Part shown: positions 35,939 to 46,452 of the stretch, one piece after another | How positions within the stretch are numbered: the first letter of the stretch is position 1 | Layout: each line of letters starts with the position of its first letter | DNA from: Petrocella atlantisensis | Lineage (GTDB): Bacteria > Bacillota > Clostridia > Lachnospirales > Vallitaleaceae | Assembly (NCBI RefSeq): GCF_900538275.1 | Contig: NZ_LR130778.1 | Coordinates: 930,001 to 994,000, forward strand | DNA length: 64,000 nt | Reading direction: 5' to 3' | The notes under the pieces: generated by a model | Database searches by the model: none | The model's input: the letters and a program-made list of their open reading frames with translations, nothing else | Told to the model about the DNA's origin: nothing | Program-made: the position numbers and the translations under genes

Positions 35939-37615
35939 TTAATATAATTGATCGACAGCCAATATGGTTTCTACACCTGTTGTACTTGTACTTGTCGCTA
36001 CAACCGTCAACAAATGGTTTCTATTGACTTTAAAAACAACTTTTACTTTTTCTTCACCTTTTGGCGCTTTTGGTATCCCTTTTAGTGTGGTGGCACCCAG
36101 TCTTTTCATGCCTTTTTCTGTTACAAATTTTAGTCGTTTTCCACTATCAACTGAGGTATCTTCATAAACAACTATGGCCATACCGGTAATATCGTCGTGA
36201 TTTGTATATAGCAACTCATCGCCTTCAATCTCAAGACCTTCCTCTGGAATGGGCATATTGGCTTCAATAATCTCCATAAAGCGACGTCCGGCAATTTCTA
36301 ATCCCAAGGGATGAACCGTCTTTTCAAACACTTTGGGTCCTTTGATGGATGGTAACATAATCATATTACAATAGTAAGCAGCACCTTGTGAAATACTAAG
36401 AGCAGGACTTATCATTGCTTTATAAGGCTCTTTCTCGAATTTGTTTCTAATCTGATCTATGACTTCAACGATAGCTGAACTGCCTCCAACAAGGAATACC
36501 TCATCTACTTCACTAGGCATAAGTCCGGCCGCTTCTAGACACCCATCTACACATGCCATTGTTCTAGCAACCAAATCTTTAACAGAAAACCCTTGCATTT
36601 GTTTAAAGTCTTCTAAGCTTTCATCTAACATATGTTTTCTTTTATGGTTATAATAGGCCTCACGACTGATTTCAAGACTTATATTTATCATCTCAGGTTC
36701 TTGTAATAAGGGTGCTAATACTATTTTTGTGGATGTTGTTTTAGATAGCTGTTCCTTTGCATGATTGGCAACTTGTTTCATACGGACCAAAGCCATTTTC
36801 TTTTGTTGATTGGATACGCCGTCATCTTTTGACAGGTCAAACAAATCAATATTATGTCCGGTTGTCTCTAGAAAAGCATCATAAACCATATCCATCATCA
36901 AACGATCTAAATCATCCCCACCTAAATGGTTATCTCCGTGAGTACTCGTAATTGATATCTCTGGTTCTTCATCTTGTATGGCCTTCAAATTCAGCAGACA
37001 CGCATCAAAAGTGCCGCCTCCAAAATCATAAACTAAGACATGACTGTTCTTTGTAGCTATTTGCGCATAACTAATAGCAGCAGCGGCAGGTTCAAGTCTT
37101 AAGAAAATACTTTCCTCCATGAAGCCCGCAATCATCGCTGCGTAGCGCATCTTGTTTTTTTGCTTGTCTGTAGAATTGGCCGGCACCGTAATGACACACC
37201 CACTAAATTCTCCACTGACATGCTTTTCTTCATGAATATAGTCATTTGCTTTAATCTTAATGAAACTCAATATCTGAGCGACAATATCCTCAGGCTTGAA
37301 ATCATAAGTCGTCTCTTCAATAACCACTTGGATCGGTTGGTCTTTTCCCAATAGTCTTTTTACAGATAGAATCGTACTTTCCGGATATATAATGGCTGAT
37401 TCTTTTGCTTGGATACCAAATATGCTATTGAGTTTTCCGGGTACTTCCATATCCATTTCAAATTGTACTGCAGTTGGAAATATGAGCTGACCATCGATGG
37501 GTATTGTATAAACACTGCCTGCATCATAATCGTAGACACTTACCACAGTGTTGGTTGTTCCAAAGTCAATACCTAAGAATAATCCTTTTTCAAATTCTAA
37601 TTTTAACGTCCCCAT
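35939..37615 (-). CDS. Hsp70-like (DnaK-type) ATPase, first copy
   Basis: A 558-aa Hsp70 with intact motifs: FLGIDFGTTNTVVSVYDYD at about 13-31, HVLVYDFGGGTFDACLL near 196 and EVFLVGGSSAIVEVIDQ near 368. The adjacent DNHLGGDDLDRLM segment is typical of the family. The beta substrate-binding region occupies about 425-558 and no helical lid follows. It is the second gene of the operon, 9 bp after the DUF5717-like gene. Confidence 0.88.
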   Translation of the reverse strand: MGTLKLEFEKGLFLGIDFGTTNTVVSVYDYDAGSVYTIPIDGQLIFPTAVQFEMDMEVPGKLNSIFGIQAKESAIIYPESTILSVKRLLGKDQPIQVVIEETTYDFKPEDIVAQILSFIKIKANDYIHEEKHVSGEFSGCVITVPANSTDKQKNKMRYAAMIAGFMEESIFLRLEPAAAAISYAQIATKNSHVLVYDFGGGTFDACLLNLKAIQDEEPEISITSTHGDNHLGGDDLDRLMMDMVYDAFLETTGHNIDLFDLSKDDGVSNQQKKMALVRMKQVANHAKEQLSKTTSTKIVLAPLLQEPEMINISLEISREAYYNHKRKHMLDESLEDFKQMQGFSVKDLVARTMACVDGCLEAAGLMPSEVDEVFLVGGSSAIVEVIDQIRNKFEKEPYKAMISPALSISQGAAYYCNMIMLPSIKGPKVFEKTVHPLGLEIAGRRFMEIIEANMPIPEEGLEIEGDELLYTNHDDITGMAIVVYEDTSVDSGKRLKFVTEKGMKRLGATTLKGIPKAPKGEEKVKVVFKVNRNHLLTVVATSTSTTGVETILAVDQLY

Positions 37616-37624
37616 TTTTATCCC

Positions 37625-40600
37625 TCACAATATTTCCATCGTATCTCTGATGGTTTTTCTAAGCTCTATATGATGCCTCATGATTTTATCCAGACTGTCA
37701 TCATCTTTCATCATTTGACTCATCTTTATTGTATTGATTACATCAAACCCATTCCATTCGTTTTGTGGTTCAAGGAATTTTAATTGGACAAACTGATGAC
37801 TCTCCGTTATATCACTTTCCCCGTCTTTAGACGACTCCACAAAGTAATAATCCACATGGTCCATATAAAAAGTAACGATATAACCTATAAAAAGACCAAA
37901 GGCCACATGCTTCATTTTAAGCATGTGGTATGTCTCTTGTCCATCCGCTCTATAGTACATAAACACATCCATCTTGGATCTACAATTATATGAAAAAAAA
38001 GTACCTTTTCTAAACCGACTTGTTTCCAAGTATGGGATAGCTAAGTTGGCAAACCACGGAAATATTATACCATTCTTTACAGCATTTTTGACAAGATTAT
38101 TGGAAATTACCTCGTTTTTTTTACCATAGTGATCATAGAGCTTGAGTAAGGCTAATCCTATCGGAAAGGAATGTCTACATTTGTAGATATCTTCTTCATA
38201 CACTTCAATGAGCCTATGGGTGCCATATGTTTCTTCTATCAAAATACGTGCAGCATAATATCGGTCCATAGCTTCGTACACGACTTGATCATCAAACTTC
38301 TCTCGATACATCAAATAAGCTTCATAAATACGTTCATGCTCAAGTCTCGTTATAACACCTTTATAAAGAACACGTTCCATATAGTTTTTTGATGGAACCC
38401 CCATGGTTAACATTTGGCTTAGCAAATCCAGCATAGGCCCAAGGCAATCTTCAAATGTTTCTGCCATGGTCTCAAGTATTATAGGATGCTGGATGTTCAA
38501 CTTGTTCATTCTATAGGCTAAACCATGGGCATAATCACTTTTTTTCTCGCGAAGTCGCTTTAATAACCCAATTAATATTTGTCCATCGTCTCGATGAAGG
38601 AGCCGGTTATGCTCTAGCATCATAAGCTCTGTAAAACGCTCTTGGTTAAGTAATACATTTACGTATATTTTATAGTGTACATCTGAAATCAATGTAAATA
38701 TTGTCTTTAAACCCAGTTGCTGTTCAAGCCATTTAAAATCCAAGCCATCAATTCCGCGTTCCAGTAAGTCTTTAATGATTGTTTTATCCAAGAGCACCAA
38801 TTGCTTCAGACCTTTGTTTACAATTAATGCTTTTAGCTCCACCCATTGTTGTTTTTCTAAAAGGTATTCTATTTCTTTTAATACAAGCACACGCTCGTCT
38901 TCATTCATATCCTCATGAATACATGTAGGTAAAAAATCATAATACAGTCGCCTATACATACCATAATAGCTTTCATTTGGACGTGATTTTTCACCATATT
39001 GTTTTAGACAATATGCCATTTCATCATGCGTTAGATTCTGATAGACGGACATCAAAGTCAAATTCTCCACTTCAATATTTAGACGATTAGAATAAGCCGA
39101 TTTAACATAATAGGTCATTAAATCCTTAATGAAAATATTAGCTTTTAATACTGCAGCATAGATTGCATAGGCTTCTGAATCCATTCTTTTTTCACGAATC
39201 AGGATTGTACACAGCAATTTTTGCAGATTTATAGAAAACCGCATTGTGTATAATTTATAGCACAAATTGCTGTCTAATATTTCCGTCTGAAGAACTTGAT
39301 AATATCTGTTCTCAATTAGATCAATCCATTTATCCGACAACATGTTTTTATTGAGCGCCCATCTGAGCAGGGATCTATAGAACTTTGATGGTCCTAGTGG
39401 AATCATCGGTTTTCGATTAAGAAGTACCGTTGCTTCAGCGTAAAGAAAGGGGCTTCTTATACCCTCAAGATATAGCTTTTCAAAATCATGAAAAGTAAGT
39501 TGTGTAGGACTTAATAGATGCATACGAAACATTTGCTTCATTGGTGTCATGGGCCAATGCTTTATGATTTCAGTCACATCATCGCCTTTTATCCAACTAT
39601 AGAGGGTAGAGATTAACTCACTATGGTTTTTAGGGTCAATGTCCTGATAGTATTGCCTATATTTTGATAGTTCTAGGAGCTGATTGTTGACTTCATCCAC
39701 ATCATCTAATTCCATAAATAACATGATATAAAAAAACCTAAGGTTAATATCCGTTAAATGATAGGCTATAGCACGTTTAAGGACCACAATCGTTTTATTT
39801 AGAAGATGTCGTTCCTGTTTCAAAAGATAAGAGGTGTATAGCTTATGAATCTCAATTAAAGATTGCCTGAATTCTGCATCAGATGTTATTTTTGCTTCAA
39901 CATAAAGATCCATAAACTTAGTAAAGGTTAAGGTGCATTCAACCTCTTCATAGCCTTGTTCTGTATGTATTTCCAGTACGATACTTTTCTCAATAACCGG
40001 CAAATATCTATTGTAATACCCATACCTTAGTCTGGAAAATACGGAAGTTTTTAATTTGACATCCATATAACCCATTTCTTCAACTGTAATAAAAGGATTT
40101 TCAACAACTAAATCTTTATCCCTCGAACTATTTTTAACGGTTATGGGGTAAATTTCATGATTATAAATAAGAATTCTAGCTTTTTCCTGACAGTTATAAG
40201 ACTTCTTACTCATGACAATCTGATAAGCTTTTTTTTGAGAGCGTGAATGTGCTATAGATATTTTTTCAACCGGTTCTATGTTTTGATCCGGGTATGTTGG
40301 TACTTGATTGATTTGTCCTTTAATTATGATTTTCTTTTCTCCACCTTGATACGTGAATAAGATAAATCCTTCAATTGCTTCGCCAATCTCATAGTCATTG
40401 GCATCCACTTCATAGGCTAAATCCGTTTTATTCCCTTCAACCCTTTGGTTTTCAATACGTACGCCTTTTCCATCTGCCTTTACATGAGCAAAAAAATAAC
40501 CTTCGCCTATGTTTTCCATAAAAATCTTGCCACAATATTTTTTACCTTCTTGAACAATTATATTTATTTGATCAATAGAGAAAACCGGTCTTGGTAACAG

Positions 40601-40645
40601 CAATTCATAGTCTGCCTCAATGTATTCTTCAAAATCACAATCCAT
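37625..40645 (-). CDS. DUF5717-like large protein heading the Hsp70 operon
   Basis: A 1006-aa protein with no signal peptide. Residues 1-130 and about 135-250 are beta-rich and resemble Ig-like or beta-sandwich domains (FSIDQINIIVQEGKKYCGKI; VMSKKSYNCQEKARILIYNH). Residues 260-860 are helical-repeat (TPR/HEAT-like) and the last 130 residues are again beta-rich (FVQLKFLEPQNEWNGFD). This order fits proteins catalogued as DUF5717 in Lachnospiraceae, recalled and not checked. The start follows AAGGAG by 9 nt. It is the first gene after a clear promoter. Its function is unknown. Confidence 0.7.
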   Translation of the reverse strand: MDCDFEEYIEADYELLLPRPVFSIDQINIIVQEGKKYCGKIFMENIGEGYFFAHVKADGKGVRIENQRVEGNKTDLAYEVDANDYEIGEAIEGFILFTYQGGEKKIIIKGQINQVPTYPDQNIEPVEKISIAHSRSQKKAYQIVMSKKSYNCQEKARILIYNHEIYPITVKNSSRDKDLVVENPFITVEEMGYMDVKLKTSVFSRLRYGYYNRYLPVIEKSIVLEIHTEQGYEEVECTLTFTKFMDLYVEAKITSDAEFRQSLIEIHKLYTSYLLKQERHLLNKTIVVLKRAIAYHLTDINLRFFYIMLFMELDDVDEVNNQLLELSKYRQYYQDIDPKNHSELISTLYSWIKGDDVTEIIKHWPMTPMKQMFRMHLLSPTQLTFHDFEKLYLEGIRSPFLYAEATVLLNRKPMIPLGPSKFYRSLLRWALNKNMLSDKWIDLIENRYYQVLQTEILDSNLCYKLYTMRFSINLQKLLCTILIREKRMDSEAYAIYAAVLKANIFIKDLMTYYVKSAYSNRLNIEVENLTLMSVYQNLTHDEMAYCLKQYGEKSRPNESYYGMYRRLYYDFLPTCIHEDMNEDERVLVLKEIEYLLEKQQWVELKALIVNKGLKQLVLLDKTIIKDLLERGIDGLDFKWLEQQLGLKTIFTLISDVHYKIYVNVLLNQERFTELMMLEHNRLLHRDDGQILIGLLKRLREKKSDYAHGLAYRMNKLNIQHPIILETMAETFEDCLGPMLDLLSQMLTMGVPSKNYMERVLYKGVITRLEHERIYEAYLMYREKFDDQVVYEAMDRYYAARILIEETYGTHRLIEVYEEDIYKCRHSFPIGLALLKLYDHYGKKNEVISNNLVKNAVKNGIIFPWFANLAIPYLETSRFRKGTFFSYNCRSKMDVFMYYRADGQETYHMLKMKHVAFGLFIGYIVTFYMDHVDYYFVESSKDGESDITESHQFVQLKFLEPQNEWNGFDVINTIKMSQMMKDDDSLDKIMRHHIELRKTIRDTMEIL

Positions 40646-40708
40646 TATAAAAATCTCCTTGGTTTTGCTCTTACAATATATCCATGATGGGTGTTTTAAG
40701 GTATACTT

Positions 40709-40737
40709 ATTATATCATTCCTCAAGGTTCCAAACAA
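40709..40737 (-). promoter_or_regulatory. Promoter of the Hsp70/DUF5717 operon
   Basis: TTGTTT (40732-40737) and TATAAT (40709-40714), 17-bp spacer, 64 bp upstream of the first gene. No CIRCE (TTAGCACTC) inverted repeat is seen, so HrcA control like that of dnaK is not suggested. Confidence 0.65.
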
Positions 40738-40760
40738 CGCATAGAGACGAATAGATTCTC

Positions 40761-40788
40761 TTGCAAACTTTTTATAACTGTGTATAAT
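40761..40788 (+). promoter_or_regulatory. Promoter of the aminotransferase gene
   Basis: TTGCAA (40761-40766) and TATAAT (40783-40788), 16-bp spacer, divergent from the Hsp70 operon promoter. Confidence 0.6.
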
Positions 40789-40830
40789 TAATCTCATCAT
40801 CTCATGAGCAAATATAAGGAGGTTATCTCC

Positions 40831-41946
40831 ATGGCTAATATTTTACAACATTTTCATGGTAGCGATTTAGAAAAAATTGCTGCTCACTATCATTTAATAC
40901 CCTCTAACATTATTAATTTCAGTGGTAATGTGAACCCTCTTGGACTCTCAAACACCATACAGGAAGAGCTAGCAAGACAAATTCACCTAATTGCCGCCTA
41001 CCCTGACCGAGACTACTTAAACCTCAGAAAAACTTTAGGGAAATATATTGGTGCTCCTTATGAAGATATTCTCGTTGGCAACGGCTCTACTGAACTCATT
41101 TCTTTATTTATTAAAGTACTTCATCCTCAGAATGCCCTAATTATTGGTCCAACTTATTCTGAGTATGAAAGAGAGATATTTATCAATGATGGAAAATCCA
41201 GATACTTTCCTCTACTTGAAGAAGATGACTTTAAAATTAATATTGAAAATCTAAAGCTACATTTATCCGAACAAACAGATTTATTGGTTATCTGTAACCC
41301 AAATAATCCCACATCGACGTCCATCATGAAAAGAGAAATGAGAGAAATTCTGGATTTCTGTCTGGAACAAGATGTTGATGTTGTTATTGATGAAACCTAT
41401 GTGGAATTTGCTGAGGATGTTCATGATGTCTCGGCCGTATCGTTGACACCTTTTTATCAAAACCTTTTTATTATTCGAGGTGTATCTAAGTTCTATGCTG
41501 CTCCAGGATTAAGACTTGGTTATGGTATCAGTGGTAACAAAGCCCTTATTCATAAAATTAATGATCTAAAAAATCCCTGGACCATCAACTCCTTAGCTGC
41601 CTATGCGGGAGAACTTATGGTTCAAGACCTTGCTTATATCGATAAAAGTAGACGTCTCATCTCAACAGAGCGTCAACGTATCCTAAGTATTCTAAGTGAT
41701 TGGACAACGGTCAAAGTTTATCCAGCAACGGCTAACTTTATATTAGTAAAGCTCTTAACACCCCACAACAGTTTCGATGTTTTCGAAAAGCTCATCCGGA
41801 AAAATCTCATGATACGCGATGCTTCGAGTTTTCCATTCTTATCCAATAAATTCTTAAGGTTTTGTATCTTATGTAAAGAAGATAATGATCTTCTACTGGA
41901 TGAACTCTACCGTATTCTTCAAGATCACACTACAACAATAGGTTAA
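40831..41946 (+). CDS. PLP-dependent aminotransferase, CobD/HisC-like
   Basis: A 371-aa class I/II PLP enzyme. The N-terminus (HFHGSDLEKIAAHYHL, then INFSGNVNPLGLS) resembles threonine-phosphate decarboxylase CobD and histidinol-phosphate aminotransferase. NPNNPTS and DETYVEF are cofactor-binding, SKFYAAPGLRLGYG holds the Schiff-base Lys, and FLRFC near the end holds the substrate-binding Arg. CobD and HisC cannot be separated here because no cob or his neighbours are present. The start at 40831 follows AAGGAGG by 7 nt; an ATG nine codons upstream lacks such a site. It is monocistronic. Confidence 0.8.
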   Translation: MANILQHFHGSDLEKIAAHYHLIPSNIINFSGNVNPLGLSNTIQEELARQIHLIAAYPDRDYLNLRKTLGKYIGAPYEDILVGNGSTELISLFIKVLHPQNALIIGPTYSEYEREIFINDGKSRYFPLLEEDDFKINIENLKLHLSEQTDLLVICNPNNPTSTSIMKREMREILDFCLEQDVDVVIDETYVEFAEDVHDVSAVSLTPFYQNLFIIRGVSKFYAAPGLRLGYGISGNKALIHKINDLKNPWTINSLAAYAGELMVQDLAYIDKSRRLISTERQRILSILSDWTTVKVYPATANFILVKLLTPHNSFDVFEKLIRKNLMIRDASSFPFLSNKFLRFCILCKEDNDLLLDELYRILQDHTTTIG

Positions 41947-41956
41947 AAGGTCAAAT

Positions 41957-41994
41957 AAAAACGGACACTCTTCTCATAAAGAGTGTCCGTTTTT
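41957..41994. terminator. Bidirectional terminator between aminotransferase and deoC
   Basis: AAAAACGGACACTCTT (41957-41972) pairs perfectly with 41979-41994; both strands end in a T-run. Confidence 0.9.
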
Positions 41995-42005
41995 ATTCAT
42001 ATATT

Positions 42006-42671
42006 TTAATAACCTGTTCCTTTGGTTTTTTCATGTTTGACAATTGCGATACCGGCGGATGCACCTATACGTTCTGCACCGGCTTCAATCATCTTCATAG
42101 CTTGCTCATAATCTCGAATACCACCGGATGCCTTCACTTTACCTGCATTGCCAATGGTCTGTTTCATCAACGTAACATCTTCAACCGTTGCGCCACCTGT
42201 GCTAAAACCGGTACTTGTCTTAACAAAATCTGCACCTGCTGCCATCGACAACTCACAAGCTTTTACAATTTCATCTGATGACAATAGACAGGTTTCAAAA
42301 ATCACCTTAACGAGGGCACCTTCTGCAGCTGTTACGACTGCTTTAATGTCTCTTTCAACCAGCTCATAATCTTGATCCTTTAAGGCACCAATATTAATCA
42401 CCATGTCAATCTCATCTGATCCATTTTCAACGGCTTTCTTCGTTTCATATGCTTTCACCTCCGGTAAAACAGCTCCGAGGGGAAATCCTACTACTGTACA
42501 GGTTTTAACATCGCTGTCTTTTAATGCTTCACTGACAAACTTTGTATGGGCTACATTCACACAAACAGATGCAAAACCATATTCTTTTGCTTCATTACAT
42601 ATTTTTTCAACTTCATCTCGGCTTGCATCCGGCTTTAATATGGTGTGGTCAATGTATTTCGCTAGATTCAT
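42006..42671 (-). CDS. deoC: Deoxyribose-phosphate aldolase
   Basis: A 221-aa TIM-barrel class I aldolase cleaving 2-deoxyribose 5-phosphate to glyceraldehyde 3-phosphate and acetaldehyde. The Schiff-base Lys is in [14 protein letters not shown], the second active-site Lys in [11 protein letters not shown], and Asp in [12 protein letters not shown]. Length is typical. The start follows AAAGGAGG. It stands alone, so it probably acts in nucleoside salvage. Confidence 0.95.
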   Translation of the reverse strand: MNLAKYIDHTILKPDASRDEVEKICNEAKEYGFASVCVNVAHTKFVSEALKDSDVKTCTVVGFPLGAVLPEVKAYETKKAVENGSDEIDMVINIGALKDQDYELVERDIKAVVTAAEGALVKVIFETCLLSSDEIVKACELSMAAGADFVKTSTGFSTGGATVEDVTLMKQTIGNAGKVKASGGIRDYEQAMKMIEAGAERIGASAGIAIVKHEKTKGTGY

Positions 42672-42770
42672 GGTTGTCCTCCTTTATTAATCATAATATC
42701 TTTACTCCAGTCTAAGCCTATAATATACAAGTGTCAATGCAACAACACATTGTTATGTCATGACATAGTG

Positions 42771-43280
42771 TCATATCTTGCGGCTGTCATATGCCCAGTG
42801 TAAAAGGGCTTGTCTTTGCTTCTTTCTACAGGTCAAATCTAAGGGTAGACAATTTTTCTTTATAGCACCTATGTGACGCCTCATGGCTTTCCATCGCTTA
42901 ATCTGTCTTAGGTCCTCTTCTGGTAAACGTCTACCATAATAATATCTACAATACCATTGAAACCAGCCCCTAGGGTCACCCGGATATATCCAGCCTTTAT
43001 CTTGCCATGCCTGTAAAGGTAGGGAGGCATCTACTTCGAAATAATTCAGATGGATGTCTTTCTTCTCTGGTGACAGTTTTGCACCTTCAAACCATGACTT
43101 TGGAAATTCCGCCATGCAATCTGTCATATACTTACCACCAAAGACACCAAGTGCCAGCATCTCCTTGGGTGTCAACTCCGGCTCAAACATTTCATGAAAG
43201 TTTTGACCTATTTCTTCAGTAAGATCATAATAACCTTCTTGCATTTTGTCTTTGAAATAAATACGCTGATATGCCATCAT
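42771..43280 (-). CDS. Conserved Trp/Tyr-rich protein of unknown function
   Basis: A 169-aa soluble protein. The central block WIYPGDPRGWFQWYCRYYYG followed by RRLPEEDLRQIKRWKAMRRH is striking and conserved in my memory of bacterial and fungal or plant hypothetical proteins. The basic C-terminus (CRKKQRQALLHWAYDSR) suggests nucleic-acid or phosphate contacts. The start follows AAAGGAGG. It lies between asnA and deoC with no obvious functional link. Confidence 0.6.
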   Translation of the reverse strand: MMAYQRIYFKDKMQEGYYDLTEEIGQNFHEMFEPELTPKEMLALGVFGGKYMTDCMAEFPKSWFEGAKLSPEKKDIHLNYFEVDASLPLQAWQDKGWIYPGDPRGWFQWYCRYYYGRRLPEEDLRQIKRWKAMRRHIGAIKKNCLPLDLTCRKKQRQALLHWAYDSRKI

Positions 43281-43325
43281 TGACCTCCTTTTACCATACT
43301 CATCTAGAAAATAACTTTCATTTTT

Positions 43326-44336
43326 CTAAAGTAGCATAATGTTGTTATCTCCACATAATTTGATCATTTCGTCCGGCCATATGGAGGATTGAACTTCTCC
43401 AATGTGTGCTTTACGTAAAAAATACATACACAACCTTGACTGACCTATACCACCACCCATGGTGTATGGCAGTTCGCCATTAAGCAGTGCTTGGTGGAAA
43501 GGGTATTTCCTTCGATCTTCACAACCGGATAATTCAAGTTGACGGTTAAGGGCTTCTTCATCCACTCTAATACCCATGGAGGACAATTCAAATGCACGTT
43601 CCAACAAAGGGTACCAAAACAGGATGTCACCGTTTAAAGTCCAATCATCATAGTCCGGAGCTCTTCCGTCATGTCGTTCTCCGGAGTTCAGTGCTTGACC
43701 AATTTGCATTAAGAAAACAGCCTTCTTTTCTTTGGTAATCCTGTCTTCTCTTTCCTTAGGTGTTAAATCTGGGTATAGGTCTTCCAGTTCCTGAGTCGTC
43801 ATAAAGGTTATTCCTTCCGGCAAAAAAACATCAATACTGGGATAATGCCGTGTAATCAGCGCCTCTGTGTCTTTAAATATTTTATAAATGTTGTTAACTG
43901 TATCTCTTAGGGTTGTCTCATTTCGATCCTCTTTGTGGATGATTTTTTCCCAGTCCCATTGATCCACATAGATGGAGTGTAAATTATCCGTTTCCTCATC
44001 TCTGCGTATGGCATTCATATCAGTGTATAAACCTTCGTTTACTTCAAACCTATAACGCTTCAAAGCCATTCTCTTCCACTTTGCCAGAGAATGTACAATC
44101 TCAACTTCTTTGTCTCCAATAGCCTTTACCTCAAAGGACACCGGCCGTTCCACCCCATTTAAGTTATCATTCATACCCGTTTCCGGTCTAACAAATAAGG
44201 GTGCAGAAACTCTTGATAGTTTAAGTTGTCTTGCTAAGTCCCTTTCAAAAAAATCTTTAATAAGTTTGATGGCTTTTTCTGTTTCCTTAATATCCAGATC
44301 TGTTTTATACCCATTGGGTATTATTAGATTTTCCAT
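43326..44336 (-). CDS. asnA: Aspartate--ammonia ligase
   Basis: A 336-aa class II synthetase-like enzyme making asparagine from aspartate, ammonia and ATP. Conserved blocks are [59 protein letters not shown] and GGGIGQSRL near the C-terminus. I prefer the ATG at 44334-44336 after GGAG because it gives the normal length (about 330-337); an ATG four codons earlier also has a possible site, and the open frame reaches 44495. Confidence 0.95.
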   Translation of the reverse strand: MENLIIPNGYKTDLDIKETEKAIKLIKDFFERDLARQLKLSRVSAPLFVRPETGMNDNLNGVERPVSFEVKAIGDKEVEIVHSLAKWKRMALKRYRFEVNEGLYTDMNAIRRDEETDNLHSIYVDQWDWEKIIHKEDRNETTLRDTVNNIYKIFKDTEALITRHYPSIDVFLPEGITFMTTQELEDLYPDLTPKEREDRITKEKKAVFLMQIGQALNSGERHDGRAPDYDDWTLNGDILFWYPLLERAFELSSMGIRVDEEALNRQLELSGCEDRRKYPFHQALLNGELPYTMGGGIGQSRLCMYFLRKAHIGEVQSSIWPDEMIKLCGDNNIMLL

Positions 44337-44435
44337 GGTCTGCTCCATACGATGATCCACCTTTTCTTGTCCAAATTCTGATTTTATCCTATTTACTATA
44401 TTATCGAATCCTAAGTTTATTAGCAAGCTTTTACA

Positions 44436-44472
44436 AAAAAAACAAGCATACAATTCACATACGCTTGCCTTA
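44436..44472 (-). terminator. Terminator after the H-NOX chemoreceptor gene
   Basis: On the minus strand CAAGC...GCTTG closes an imperfect hairpin followed by eight T, just past the stop codon at 44479. Confidence 0.6.
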
Positions 44473-44478
44473 ATCATA

Positions 44479-46290
44479 CTATATCTTATAAACACTTAAA
44501 TCTTCACTAAATCCTGCCGTTATCCCCTTAAACGTACTAATATTCCCACTTAGATTATGAATCTGCTCAGTATAATTGGTGACATTCGCACTTACCTGTT
44601 GTGCTGATGCAGAGTTTTCTTCTGCAATGGCTGCTAATGACTCCATGTTTGTAAATACCTTGGCAATTGCTTCTGTTTCACTCTCTAGTTTCTTTGATGT
44701 TTCAACCATTTTATTCGCCACTTCTTGTATGGTTTCTTTAGCCGCCCCTGAAGCACTGACCGCATATGATAATTTTTCATTCTCGTCTTCCAGACTTGAA
44801 TATTGATGATCGACATCTGTAACCATCTGACCAATCTCACTAACAAAATCCCCAAGCCTACTGTTAATCTTACCAACAGCATCATTGGTTGCTTCTGATA
44901 ACTTACGCACCTCATCAGCTACAACTGCAAAACCTTTTCCTGCTTCACCGGCTCTTGCAGCCTCAATAGATGCATTAAGGGCTAATAAATTCGTCTGTTG
45001 TGATATAGCAGATACCAAAGATACGATATTGGTGATACCTTGAGCATTATCTTTTAATTTTAAGCCATTTTCTTTCACTTTTTCAAAATGCTTTAGTATA
45101 ATCTGAATCTCATGAGCTGTTTTTTCAACGTTATCAAAGCTATCTTCTATCTTCTTAACGGAAACCTCCAACTCATCTTTATTCTCATTTTCTTCATGGG
45201 CGATGCGCTTAACTTCATTAATATTATCATTCAGCATATAGATTGAACTTTCAGTTTCTTCAGCTTGACTGGAAGCTGCATAGGCAAGTTGCTCTACCAC
45301 ATCACCAATCTCATCTGAGGTAAAAGCCATGTTTTTTGAAATGTCGTCCATGGTTTTGCTAAAAATAGACATCTCATCAACAATACCGTTATAGCCCTGG
45401 AAATCAATTTTCAAACTATCTTTATAGGTTTCAATCTGGTTTAATAAATCTTCGTATTGATCCTTAGAAGATACGATATATTTTTTACTGTATGTTTTTT
45501 GCTGCATCTCTGAAAGACTATTATTTAATAATTTTAAAGGTTTATTCAACCATTTTGCATTTATGAAAGAAGCCAGACCAGATAAAAAGGTAAAACCGAT
45601 AACACCACTAAGTCCAATGATATCAGGTACAACAATGGATAAAATCATCCCAAAAACAGCCACTGTCAACATCGTCGCAAGACTAATCTTTAAAGATATG
45701 TCTTTAATGAATCCCAGTGAAAATAATCGGTTTAAAGTATAATTGCGAATCACTTCAACTGGGTATTCAAATTCTATTTCCAAAGTAAGCTCGGTCTCAC
45801 TTCGCTCTATCTCAACCATTGTGAAGTTTTCCTTGAAATAGGATTTGACACCTTCCATAAGACCTAGAAAATAATCAAACATACCTCTTTTTGAGCTGTA
45901 TTTAAACTGTACTTTATTGGTGCCAATTACGGTCATATCAAGAGCAGGTGGCTTTGCACCTGAGAATCTTTTCATAACAATAACATGCAAGTCGTTCATT
46001 GAATTCAGAAATTGATAAGCATTTTCTCTTCTAAAAAATCCCGGATAATCCGTCTTGAAAGTAACTAAATTATCCGTACCAATAAGACGCCATAATTTTT
46101 TATCATCCATATTCCCTGCTGAAGCTATATTCGAGATCAAACCAAACACCTGACGATCTTCCACATCTTCAAGAGGAGAAAAAACTCGGTTAGGGTCCAT
46201 ATTCGACTTTATCAAAGCACCTTCAATTAAATCTTCACCCAGCATTTTTTTACAGGTTTTTAACCACGTGGATACAACAGTACCTTTCAT
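44479..46290 (-). CDS. H-NOX (heme) domain methyl-accepting chemotaxis protein
   Basis: A 603-aa gas-sensing chemoreceptor. Residues 1-185 form an H-NOX/HNOB heme domain starting [15 protein letters not shown], with the proximal His in [12 protein letters not shown], the YxSxR heme-propionate motif as YSSKR, and Tyr at the position of Tyr140 in the oxygen-binding Thermoanaerobacter protein ([10 protein letters not shown]). Two TM segments (about 210-250) follow, then the MCP signalling domain with [20 protein letters not shown]. This layout matches the Tar4 H-NOX-MCP of thermophilic anaerobes, so oxygen (and NO) avoidance is likely. I prefer the ATG at 46288-46290 after AGAGGTG to a GTG three codons earlier. 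Confidence 0.9.
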   Translation of the reverse strand: MKGTVVSTWLKTCKKMLGEDLIEGALIKSNMDPNRVFSPLEDVEDRQVFGLISNIASAGNMDDKKLWRLIGTDNLVTFKTDYPGFFRRENAYQFLNSMNDLHVIVMKRFSGAKPPALDMTVIGTNKVQFKYSSKRGMFDYFLGLMEGVKSYFKENFTMVEIERSETELTLEIEFEYPVEVIRNYTLNRLFSLGFIKDISLKISLATMLTVAVFGMILSIVVPDIIGLSGVIGFTFLSGLASFINAKWLNKPLKLLNNSLSEMQQKTYSKKYIVSSKDQYEDLLNQIETYKDSLKIDFQGYNGIVDEMSIFSKTMDDISKNMAFTSDEIGDVVEQLAYAASSQAEETESSIYMLNDNINEVKRIAHEENENKDELEVSVKKIEDSFDNVEKTAHEIQIILKHFEKVKENGLKLKDNAQGITNIVSLVSAISQQTNLLALNASIEAARAGEAGKGFAVVADEVRKLSEATNDAVGKINSRLGDFVSEIGQMVTDVDHQYSSLEDENEKLSYAVSASGAAKETIQEVANKMVETSKKLESETEAIAKVFTNMESLAAIAEENSASAQQVSANVTNYTEQIHNLSGNISTFKGITAGFSEDLSVYKI

Positions 46291-46452
46291 ATCTATCACC
46301 TCTCAGAGAAACTTAGTTATGACTCTTTAACAACACTCCTATAATAGCATTGTTCTGTCAATTTCTCAAGAAGTATTATCAACCGATATTAAATAGTTGC
46401 TATTTTGACGCAACTGTTTTACTATGAATTAAAGAAAGGAGTTGTTGTACAG

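Noticed and set aside
40640-40830. CIRCE/HrcA operator for the Hsp70 operon
   Set aside because: No TTAGCACTC-N9-GAGTGCTAA-like inverted repeat is visible between the divergent genes.
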